Assembly: GCA_965246835.1 (NCBI GenBank)
Contig: CBDFFQ010000001.1
Coordinates: 1,612,001 to 1,676,000, forward strand
Direction: 5' to 3'
Source of the DNA: JANPPS01 sp965246835
GTDB taxonomy: Bacteria > Pseudomonadota > Alphaproteobacteria > Acetobacterales > Acetobacteraceae
DNA length: 64,000 nucleotides
Below the pieces are notes generated by a model. That model saw only the letters and a list, made by a program, of their open reading frames with translations, was not told the DNA's origin and made no database searches. Of the stretch, positions 7,745 through 14,526 are shown one piece after another (within the stretch, counting starts at the first letter, position 1; every line of letters begins with the position of its first letter). A program made the position numbers and the translations under genes.

Positions 7745-8425
7745 ATGGCTATCCAGACCATCACGCGACTGTACGACAATTACGACACCGCTGCCGACGC
7801 CGTTCAGGCGCTGGAGCAGGCGGGGGTACCGCATAGCGACATCAGCATCGTTTCGAACGACGCCGAGGGCCGGTATTCGCCGGCGATGACGGGTGCCACC
7901 ACGGGTGCGACCACGGGTGCCACCACGGGCACCAACGGCACCGCGACGGGCCTGACGACGGGCGATCCGGCGCAGGGTGCCGAGACGGGCGCCGGCACGG
8001 GCGCCACGCTCGGCACGGTGCTGGGCGGCGGCGCGGGGCTGCTGGCGGGGCTGGGCATGCTGGCGGTGCCGGGCGTGGGGCCGATCGTGGCGGCGGGCTG
8101 GCTCGTGGCGACGCTGACGGGCGCCGGGGTGGGCGCTGCGGCGGGCGGGCTTGCCGGGTCGCTCACGGGCGCCGGGGTGAGCGAGGCCGATGCGCATGTG
8201 CATGCCGAGGGCGTGCGCCGGGGCGGTGCCGTCGTGACGGTGCGCGCGGACGAGATGCGGGTGACGGATATCAACGCGATCCTGGACGGCCGCAGCCCGG
8301 TCGACCTTGCTACCCGCCGGACGGCGTATGAGACGGAAGGCTGGTCCAAGTATGACCCGGCCGCCGAGCCGTTCACCCCGGCGCAGGTCGCGGCGGAGCG
8401 TCAGCGCCGCACGACGATCATGTAA
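7745..8425 (+). CDS. YflT-like general stress protein with glycine-zipper membrane segment
   Basis: 226 residues in three parts. Residues 1-45 (ITRLYDNYDTAADAVQALE, DISIVSND) form the fold of heat-induced YflT/general-stress proteins. A low-complexity ATTGATTGATTG stretch follows, encoded by a 12-bp tandem repeat near 7888-7935. A Gly/Ala-rich double hydrophobic segment (LGGGAGLLAGLGMLAVPGVGPIV, TGAGVGAAAGGLAGSL) of glycine-zipper type comes next, followed by a second small domain (RRGGAVVTVRAD, AILDGRSPVDL). A GGAGA ribosome-binding site lies 7 bases before the ATG. Likely membrane-associated and stress-related; mechanism unknown. Confidence 0.72.
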   Translation: MAIQTITRLYDNYDTAADAVQALEQAGVPHSDISIVSNDAEGRYSPAMTGATTGATTGATTGTNGTATGLTTGDPAQGAETGAGTGATLGTVLGGGAGLLAGLGMLAVPGVGPIVAAGWLVATLTGAGVGAAAGGLAGSLTGAGVSEADAHVHAEGVRRGGAVVTVRADEMRVTDINAILDGRSPVDLATRRTAYETEGWSKYDPAAEPFTPAQVAAERQRRTTIM

Positions 8426-8432
8426 GGGACTT

Positions 8433-8458
8433 GGCCGGCGCATGTGGATGCGCCGGCC
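8433..8458 (+). terminator. Perfect 11-bp hairpin after the YflT-like gene
   Basis: GGCCGGCGCAT - GTGG - ATGCGCCGGCC forms a perfect 11-bp stem with a 4-base loop, 7 bp after the stop codon. There is no T-run, so it may be a partial terminator or an mRNA-stabilising hairpin between this gene and the DUF1003 gene. Confidence 0.6.
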
Positions 8459-8467
8459 GCTCTCCTG

Positions 8468-8977
8468 ATGGCCAACTCGACCCCCAATGCTGTGCACGAG
8501 AACCTCGACGACGTCATTCGTCACGAGGAAGAATTGTCGCAGCGGAGCAGCACGGGTGAGCGGGTCGGAGAGTTGATCGGTGGTTTTATCGGTTCGCTGC
8601 CCTTTGTGGCGATCCAGATCTTTGTCGTCGTGACTTGGACCGTGATCAATTCAGACATGGTCCCGGGCATCAGGGCGTTCGATCCCTATCCTTTCGCGCT
8701 CGGCGGGGCGGCACTCTCGTTGGAATGCGTCTTCATGGCCGCCTTCGTGCTCCTGATGCAGAAGCACGAAAGCCGGCTCTCCGAGCGGCGCTCGCATCTC
8801 AGCTTGCAAATGACCCTGCTGATCGAGCGGGAAGTGACGAAGCTCATGCAGATGACGCATCGGGCCAGCGTGGCTGCAGGCCATGACGACATGGTGATGG
8901 ATGACGAGGCGCATGAACTCGGCCGCAATACCGAGGTGGATCATTTGGTAGAAGCGCTGGACCGGCGTTTGAGTTAG
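8468..8977 (+). CDS. DUF1003 family membrane protein
   Basis: About 169 residues starting at the ATG at 8468; an upstream GTG at 8444 lies in the loop of a hairpin and is rejected. Two hydrophobic segments occur (IGGFIGSLPFVAIQIFVVVTWTVIN and ALGGAALSLECVFMAAFVLLMQ), separated by the DUF1003 hallmark AFDPYPFALG. A charged C-terminal helix with R..HLSLQM.LLIEREVTKLMQM follows, as in the family. A second paralogue lies at 22305-22817 with the same FDPYPF and T.LIQM-type features. Function of DUF1003 is unknown. The stop codon lies inside a 14-bp tandem repeat shared with the convergent gene. Confidence 0.85.
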   Translation: MANSTPNAVHENLDDVIRHEEELSQRSSTGERVGELIGGFIGSLPFVAIQIFVVVTWTVINSDMVPGIRAFDPYPFALGGAALSLECVFMAAFVLLMQKHESRLSERRSHLSLQMTLLIEREVTKLMQMTHRASVAAGHDDMVMDDEAHELGRNTEVDHLVEALDRRLS

Positions 8978-9020
8978 GGCGTTTGAGCTAGGGCGTTTGA
9001 GCTAGGGCGTTTGAGTTAGG
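8965..9020. repeat. Four 14-bp tandem repeats spanning two convergent stop codons
   Basis: Four head-to-tail units of GCGTTTGAGYTAGG occupy 8965-8978, 8979-8992, 8993-9006 and 9007-9020. The first contains the TAG stop of the DUF1003 gene; the last contains the TAA stop of the minus-strand SMP-30 gene. Confidence 0.9.
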
Positions 9021-9951
9021 GCCAGGTTGCGCCGCGCGTGTTGACATAGACGGCGTAGATCGACTGGCTCGCGGCCATGAAGAGCCGGTTGCGACGCCGC
9101 CCGCCGAAGCACAAATTGGCCGCGCGCTCCGGCAGGTGGATGTGGCCGATCGGCTCTCCCTCCGGCGAGAAGATGCGCACGCCGTCGAGCGCCGGGGTGC
9201 CCATGCCCCAGCCGCACCAGAGATTGCCGTCTTCATCGAGCCTGAACCCGTCCGGCGTGCCCTCCCCGGCGTCGATCAGCGTGCGGCGGCGGGCGAGCTT
9301 CACGCCGTCGATCACGTCGAACGCCAGGATGCGGCGCGGTTCGGAGCGACATTCCACGACATAAAGCGTCCGTTCGTCCGGGGAGAAGGCGAGGCCGTTC
9401 GGGGCGATGATGCTGTCATCGAGGCAGGTCGCCTCTCCGGTGGTGGGATCGAGGCGATAGAGGTTGAGCGGTAATTCCTGCTCGGCGCGCTCGCCTTCGT
9501 AGTCGCTCAGCAGGCCGAACGCCGGGTCGGTGAACCAGATGCTGCCGTCGGACTTGACCACGACGTCGTTGGGGGAGTTGAGGCGGCGGCCCTCGAAGCG
9601 GTCCATCAGTGTGACCACGCGGCCGTCATGCTCGGTACGGGACACGCGGCGGCCGCCGTGCTCGCAGGTGATGAGCCGGCCCCCGCGGTCCCGGGTGTTG
9701 CCGTTGGCGTAGCCGGAGGGGCGGCGGAAGACCGAGACGGCGCCGGTCTCCTCCTCCCATTTCAGGATGCGGTCATTGGGGATGTCGCTGACCAGCAGAT
9801 AGCGGCCGTCACCGAACCAGACCGGCCCCTCCGCCCAGCGCAACCCGGTCGCGAGCCGTTCGACCGCCCCCAAAGCGACACGATAGCGTGCGAAGGAGGG
9901 ATGCAGGATCTCGATGGCCGGATCGGGGTAGTAGGGGCTGGGCTGCCACAT
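9016..9951 (-). CDS. SMP-30/gluconolactonase family lactonase
   Basis: A 311-residue six-bladed beta-propeller of the SMP-30/gluconolaconase/LRE family, which hydrolyses sugar lactones using a divalent metal. The metal and catalytic positions are present: the Glu in WAEGPVWF, the Asn in NSPNDVVV, the Asn in PNGLAFSPD and the Asp in PDGFRLDEDG. The ATG at 9951 (MWQPSPYY) is the family-like start; the longer open frame upstream has no propeller sequence. No signal peptide is evident, so it is probably cytoplasmic. It converges on the DUF1003 gene. It could act after the uronate dehydrogenase encoded 13 kb away, but that is only a thought. Confidence 0.85.
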   Translation of the reverse strand: MWQPSPYYPDPAIEILHPSFARYRVALGAVERLATGLRWAEGPVWFGDGRYLLVSDIPNDRILKWEEETGAVSVFRRPSGYANGNTRDRGGRLITCEHGGRRVSRTEHDGRVVTLMDRFEGRRLNSPNDVVVKSDGSIWFTDPAFGLLSDYEGERAEQELPLNLYRLDPTTGEATCLDDSIIAPNGLAFSPDERTLYVVECRSEPRRILAFDVIDGVKLARRRTLIDAGEGTPDGFRLDEDGNLWCGWGMGTPALDGVRIFSPEGEPIGHIHLPERAANLCFGGRRRNRLFMAASQSIYAVYVNTRGATWP

Positions 9952-10033
9952 CGAAGCGTCCTCCGGATCGTTGGGGCTATGTAGCGCGGCGCGGTGGACG
10001 TGGTATAGCGGCGGCATCAAAGGCGGGGCGGGC

Positions 10034-11626
10034 GTGACGATACTGCACGGTATTGCGAAGCGGCGCGTGTGGGCCGGCCGGTTGGCTGTCGCTCTGGCTG
10101 TCGCTCTGGCCGTCGGTGCCATGCCGGCATGGGCGCGCGGGAGCGGCGGGTATTCGCGGCCCAGCAGCGGCGGGTATTCGCGCACGCCCTCGTTCTCCGG
10201 GGGCGGGTATAGCCGGGGCGGCAGTTCGAGCTTCGGGCAGTCCGCGGGCGATCGCAGCTTCAGCCGGGAACGGTCCGGCAATGCGCTGGGCGCGTATCGG
10301 CAGCAGCAGGAATTTCAGCGGCGGCAGCGCGAGTATCAGCCGCCTCCTTCGTATTCCGGGCCTTCGTATTCCGGGCCATCCTATTCCGGCCCGTCCTATT
10401 CCGCGCCGTCGATGCCGGGGTGGATGACGCAGCCGCGGGATAGCCGGGGCCGCTGGGTGAGCCGCAACAACGATTGGTATTCCAGCCGCGGCTGGGCGCC
10501 GTCCAGCTACTACACCAACGGCCCGCGCAGCTTCGGCGTGTGGGATGGGCTGTTCCTGTGGTCGTTGCTGAGCAATCTGAACCGCAGCGGCTCCACGGAC
10601 TGGTTCAGCAATCACCGTGACGATCCCGGCTACCAGCAATGGCGGCAGGAGGCCGAGCGGCAGGCGGCGACCAATGCCGAGCTGAAGCAGCGGTTGGACG
10701 AGCTGGACCGGCAATTGGCCGCCAAGCAAGGCCAGCCGGCGGACCCGGCCTATCTGCCGCCCGACGTGCCGCCCGAGGTCGCGGCCGCGCCGCCGCCCGC
10801 GCGCACGCCCAGCACGGCCGATATCGCGCCCGCTGGCCCGGCGCCGAGCCATGGCGGCATCTGGGTCTGGCCGGTGCTGGCGGTGGGCGCGGGGGGCCTC
10901 GGTTATCTCGCCTATGCGCGCGGCCGTTCCCCTTCCTCAGGCAGTCCCATCATGAGCCAATCCGGCGGCGCAATCGGCCAGGCGGCCAACATCGTGCGGC
11001 ACAAACTATCCGGTCAGGCCTACACGCCGGACCGGTTCCGGGTGGGCATGACCATCCAGCTCGATCCCACGCCGTTCATCCTGGCGGGGGCGGCGATCAA
11101 GGTGCCGCAATTCGAGGGGGGCGCCGCGGGCCAGGTCAGCGTCACGGCGATCGGGCAGGTCGAGAGCGGCGGCACCCGGCTGATGCGGCTCTATTTGCCG
11201 GACGAGCACAGCGTCGTGCAGCTGCATTTGGACAAGGACGGCATGCCGGATGAGTGCCGCTTCTTCGGCGCCATCGACGAGGTGACGCCGGCCGACCCCG
11301 CGGAATGGGGCGCCTGGCTCGACAATGCCGAGGGCATGATCGGCTGGCCGGAGTTCCAGACCAAGGACGGCAAGACCTACGCCCGGGTCTGGTCCCCCGG
11401 CGATGCGCGCGTCACCCCCCGGGTGCTGACCGAGAGCGTGCAGAGCATCGAGGGCACGCGCGCGGTGAAAAGCCAGGCGATGCTGTATGCGGCGCCGACC
11501 GGGGCGCCCGACCCGGCGCCAAAGACCGAATACATCCTGGTGCAGGCGATCGAGGACGGGACCCGCGCCTATGTCCAGATCAGCGCCGGCATCGACATCA
11601 ACTCCACCACCCTGCAACTGGCGTAA
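10034..11626 (+). CDS. YjfK-like DUF2491 protein with long repeat-rich N-terminus
   Basis: About 530 residues. The GTG at 10034 opens a signal-like hydrophobic stretch (GRLAVALAVALAVGAMPAWA). A Ser/Tyr/Gly-rich region follows with GGYSR and PSYSG repeats (15-bp DNA repeats at about 10344-10410), then a short coiled coil (QEAERQAATNAELKQRLDELDRQ split around 10650-10720) and a transmembrane helix (IWVWPVLAVGAGGLGYLAYA). The last about 220 residues are the DUF2491 domain (RFRVGMTIQLDPTPFILAG, MRLYLPDEHSVVQL, WPEFQTKDG). DUF350 and PspA-family genes follow immediately, reproducing the yjfKL/yjfJ association. Function unknown; envelope stress is the best guess. Confidence 0.72.
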   Translation: MTILHGIAKRRVWAGRLAVALAVALAVGAMPAWARGSGGYSRPSSGGYSRTPSFSGGGYSRGGSSSFGQSAGDRSFSRERSGNALGAYRQQQEFQRRQREYQPPPSYSGPSYSGPSYSGPSYSAPSMPGWMTQPRDSRGRWVSRNNDWYSSRGWAPSSYYTNGPRSFGVWDGLFLWSLLSNLNRSGSTDWFSNHRDDPGYQQWRQEAERQAATNAELKQRLDELDRQLAAKQGQPADPAYLPPDVPPEVAAAPPPARTPSTADIAPAGPAPSHGGIWVWPVLAVGAGGLGYLAYARGRSPSSGSPIMSQSGGAIGQAANIVRHKLSGQAYTPDRFRVGMTIQLDPTPFILAGAAIKVPQFEGGAAGQVSVTAIGQVESGGTRLMRLYLPDEHSVVQLHLDKDGMPDECRFFGAIDEVTPADPAEWGAWLDNAEGMIGWPEFQTKDGKTYARVWSPGDARVTPRVLTESVQSIEGTRAVKSQAMLYAAPTGAPDPAPKTEYILVQAIEDGTRAYVQISAGIDINSTTLQLA

Positions 11627-11635
11627 GGTCCCCGC

Positions 11636-12049
11636 ATGAGCCCCATCTTGGCTACCCTTTCTGCCGGTCTGCCGGTGCTGGCCGGGCAGTTCCTCACCAC
11701 CTTGGCGCTCCTGGGTATCGGTGTGCTGTGCTACTTCACGCTGACCCCGTTCGATGAGCGGCGGCTGGTGCGGGAGGGCAACGTCGCGGGCGGCATCGTG
11801 ATGGCCGGCACGTTGATCTCGCTGGCGATCCCGTTGGCCGCGACCTTGGCCAGCAGCGCAAGCATCATCGACATCCTGATCTGGGGCCTGGTCGCGCTCG
11901 TCATCCAGCTGCTGACGTTCTTGGCGGCCTCGGCCTTGATCAAGGGGCTGCGCGGCATGATCGAGGGCGGGAATGCGGCGGCGGCGTTGACGCTGGTGGG
12001 GTTCCAGATCGCGGTGGCGCTGTTGAACGCCGGGTCGATGGCGGGTTGA
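11636..12049 (+). CDS. DUF350 (YjfL-like) membrane protein
   Basis: 137 residues with four hydrophobic helices: FLTTLALLGIGVLCYF, GGIVMAGTLISLAIPLAAT, IIDILIWGLVALVIQLLTFL and ALTLVGFQIAVALLNAG. The family features TPFDERRLVREGNVAGGIVMAG and the spacing of helices match the DUF350/UPF0719 family. It starts 9 bp after the YjfK-like gene and is followed 23 bp later by a PspA-family gene, so the three are almost certainly cotranscribed. Its precise job is not known. Confidence 0.83.
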   Translation: MSPILATLSAGLPVLAGQFLTTLALLGIGVLCYFTLTPFDERRLVREGNVAGGIVMAGTLISLAIPLAATLASSASIIDILIWGLVALVIQLLTFLAASALIKGLRGMIEGGNAAAALTLVGFQIAVALLNAGSMAG

Positions 12050-12072
12050 TCTTACGAAAATAGGAGAAACGT

Positions 12073-12882
12073 ATGTACACTTTCATCAAGAACCTGGTTG
12101 GCGTGAAGACGGACCAGGCGGTCAACAGCGCCGTGGAGGCGATCGTCCGCTGGGACCCGCAATCCGCGACCGAGGCCGAGCTGCGCACCATGGAGCAGCA
12201 TCTGGACCAGCTGGGTCAGCAGGTGGCGGTGGCGCGGCAGGCGTTCGACCGCGAGAAGAAGGAGGCCGACACCATCCAGCTGCTGTCCCAGCAGCGCATG
12301 GCGGCGGCCGAGCAGCTGCAGCATCAGATGGACACCGAGGCCGACCCGGCGAAGAAGGCCGCGGTCGGCAAGAGCCTGGCCACGCTCGTGGACATGCTGG
12401 AAGGCATGGCGCCGGACGTGCAGCGGGAGCAGCAGGATGCGGTGGATGCCGGTGAGTTCCTGCATTCGCTGGAAGACACCTATCAGCAGGCCGGCGTGAA
12501 GTTGAAGGGCGCCCGCGACCAGCTGAACCGCGCCCAGCGCGACATGGGCCGCGCCGACCAGCAGCGGGAGATGGCGGAGCAGCGGGCAGAGGCGGCGCGC
12601 CAGGCAGCCGGGCTGAGCGGTGCGACCAACGGGCTGAGCGTGGCGTTGAAGGCGATGCAGGACAACGCGGCGAAGAACCTGGCGAGCGCCGAGGCCGCCA
12701 ACATGAAGGCCAAGCTGCTGGCGCCGACCCGCCCGGAGCAGGACGACGCCAACATCGCGCAGGCGATGGCGCAGGTGCAGGGCAAGCTGCCGGCGCCGAC
12801 GAACCTGTCGGACCGGTTGCAGGCGCTGCGGCAAAAGCAGCTGGGCGGGCCGGCGGCGGCGATCGCCGGGCCGTCGGCTTAG
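12073..12882 (+). CDS. PspA/IM30-family protein (YjfJ-like)
   Basis: 269 residues, nearly all helical and rich in Glu, Gln, Ala and Arg, as expected for the coiled-coil PspA/IM30 fold that binds and remodels the inner membrane. Long heptad-like segments run from about residue 35 to 245 (QLGQQVAVARQAFDREKK, GARDQLNRAQRDMGRADQQREMAEQ). An AGGAGAA ribosome-binding site lies 6 bases upstream of the ATG. It is the last gene of the yjfKLJ-like set. No PspF, PspB or PspC is visible nearby, so control differs from the E. coli phage-shock operon. Confidence 0.8.
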   Translation: MYTFIKNLVGVKTDQAVNSAVEAIVRWDPQSATEAELRTMEQHLDQLGQQVAVARQAFDREKKEADTIQLLSQQRMAAAEQLQHQMDTEADPAKKAAVGKSLATLVDMLEGMAPDVQREQQDAVDAGEFLHSLEDTYQQAGVKLKGARDQLNRAQRDMGRADQQREMAEQRAEAARQAAGLSGATNGLSVALKAMQDNAAKNLASAEAANMKAKLLAPTRPEQDDANIAQAMAQVQGKLPAPTNLSDRLQALRQKQLGGPAAAIAGPSA

Positions 12883-12891
12883 CCAGACCTT

Positions 12892-12998
12892 CCCCCTCTC
12901 CGGCTGGCGGGAGAGGGCCGGGGTGAGGCCGCGAAGCCGGACGATGGGGGGCGTTACCCCACCCTCATCCCACCCTTCTCCCGCCAGCGGGAGAAGGA
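12892..12998. repeat. Palindromic repeat, CCCTCTCCCGC family, copy 2
   Basis: CCCCCTCTCCGGCTGGCGGG...GGGGTGAGG faces CCCCACCCTCATCCCACCC...CTCCCGCCAGCGGG. It occupies most of the 189-bp gap between the PspA-like gene and opgG. Confidence 0.85.
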
Positions 12999-13071
12999 GC
13001 CGGCTTGTTCGCGTAGCAACCGTCCGCGTCCTGCAAACGTTGGGGCGTCAGAACATGGTAGGATTCCGCCG

Positions 13072-14526
13072 GTGAACCGACGCGGCCTCATCACCGGCGC
13101 CCTTGCCCTCGCAGCCGCTCCCGCCTTCGCGGAGGAGGCGGCGTTCGATCCGCAGACGCCCCGCACCATCGCCCGCGAGCTCGCGGCGAAGGACTACAAG
13201 GCGCCTGACACCAAGCTGCCGAACGGGCTCGATCAGCTGTCGATGGACACCTACCGCGCGATCCGCTTCGATGCCGGGCAGGCGCTGTGGCATGGTCAGG
13301 GCCTGCCGTTCGAGGTGCAGTTCTTTCCGCGCGGCGCCATCTATGCCCAGCGCGTCGATATCTTCGAGGTCAGCGACGGCAAGGCGGTGCCGCTGGCCTA
13401 CGGCCCCGGCCAGTTCAGTGCCGAGGCGAAGCTGCCGCCCGATCTCGGGTTTGCCGGGTTCCGCGTGCATGGGGCTGGTGGGACGGACGAGGTGGTGACC
13501 TTCCTGGGCGCCAGCTATTTCCGCGCCGTCGCCCGTGGTCAGCGCCCAGGCGTGTCGGCCCGCGCGCTCGCGATTAAGACGGGCGATGCCACCGGGGAGG
13601 AGTTCCCGTCATTCCGCGCCTTCTGGATCGAGCGGCCGGAGCGCGACGCCTCCGGCCTCGTGATCCACGCGGTGGTGGACAGCCCGAGTGCGGCCGGGGC
13701 GTTGCGGTTCAGCATTCGCCCCGGGGACGTCACGATCATGGATGTGGAGCTGACGCTGTTCCCCCGGGTGGACATCGACCAGCCGGGCATCGCGGGGATG
13801 TCCAGCATGTATCTGTTCGGGCCGCTCGACCGGGGCGGGTTCGACGATCTGCGCGCCGCGGTGCATGACAGTGACGGCCTGATGATCCGCACCGGCCGGA
13901 ACGAGGCGCTGTGGCGGCCGGTGTCGAACCCGCGCACCTTGCAGCTCAGCGCCTTCGTGGACACGAGCCCGCGCGGCTTCGGCCTGATGCAGCGCGCGCG
14001 CGCCTTCCCGGCGTATGAAGACCTGAATGCGCAATTCGAGCGCCGCCCGAGCCTGTGGATCGAGCCCGTGGGGGATTGGGGCGAGGGCGCGGTGCAGCTG
14101 GTGGAGATCCCGAGCAAGGCGGAGATCCATGACAACCTGATCGCGTTCTGGCGGCCGAAGGGCAAGCTCGGGGTGGGCGAGCATGGGTTTACCTATCGGA
14201 TGCACTGGGGCGCGGCTGCGCCAGGAGTGGCCGGTCTGGGTCAGGTGGTGGGGACGCGCGGGGGCGCCTCTGCGCCGGGCACGCGGCTGTATGCCGTCGA
14301 TTTTGCCGGCGGGCGCCTGGGTGAGCTGACGGAGGCGCCCCGGCCCGCGATTTCGGCGGAAAAGGGCCGGGTGGACGGCGTGTCGGTGCAGCGTCTGCCG
14401 GATGATGGCTGGCGGCTGCGCTTCACGTTGGTGACGGAGGATGCACGGTCCTCGGAGTTACGGGCCACGTTGATGGTGGGAGACGCGCCGGTGACGGAAA
14501 CCTGGTTGTTCCGATGGACGGCCTGA
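13072..14526 (+). CDS. opgG: Periplasmic glucan biosynthesis protein OpgG
   Basis: 484-residue periplasmic protein of the OpgG/OpgD family, needed for osmoregulated periplasmic glucan synthesis, where it acts on the nascent beta-glucan emerging from OpgH. It starts at GTG 13072 with an RR-containing signal peptide (MNRRGLITGALALAAAPAFA). The core begins with FDPQTPRTIARELAAKDYKAP and contains family segments such as ALWHGQGLPFEVQFFPRG, GEEFPSFRAFWIE, GMSSMYLFGP and EIPSKAEIHDNLIAFW. The 3' end overlaps opgH by 13 bp, giving translational coupling. OpgD is a close alternative, but the partner opgH favours OpgG. Confidence 0.93.
   Translation: MNRRGLITGALALAAAPAFAEEAAFDPQTPRTIARELAAKDYKAPDTKLPNGLDQLSMDTYRAIRFDAGQALWHGQGLPFEVQFFPRGAIYAQRVDIFEVSDGKAVPLAYGPGQFSAEAKLPPDLGFAGFRVHGAGGTDEVVTFLGASYFRAVARGQRPGVSARALAIKTGDATGEEFPSFRAFWIERPERDASGLVIHAVVDSPSAAGALRFSIRPGDVTIMDVELTLFPRVDIDQPGIAGMSSMYLFGPLDRGGFDDLRAAVHDSDGLMIRTGRNEALWRPVSNPRTLQLSAFVDTSPRGFGLMQRARAFPAYEDLNAQFERRPSLWIEPVGDWGEGAVQLVEIPSKAEIHDNLIAFWRPKGKLGVGEHGFTYRMHWGAAAPGVAGLGQVVGTRGGASAPGTRLYAVDFAGGRLGELTEAPRPAISAEKGRVDGVSVQRLPDDGWRLRFTLVTEDARSSELRATLMVGDAPVTETWLFRWTA

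Noticed and set aside
6119..8524. 801-residue minus-strand open frame
   Set aside because: It crosses three better-supported genes and an intergenic region and has shadow composition.
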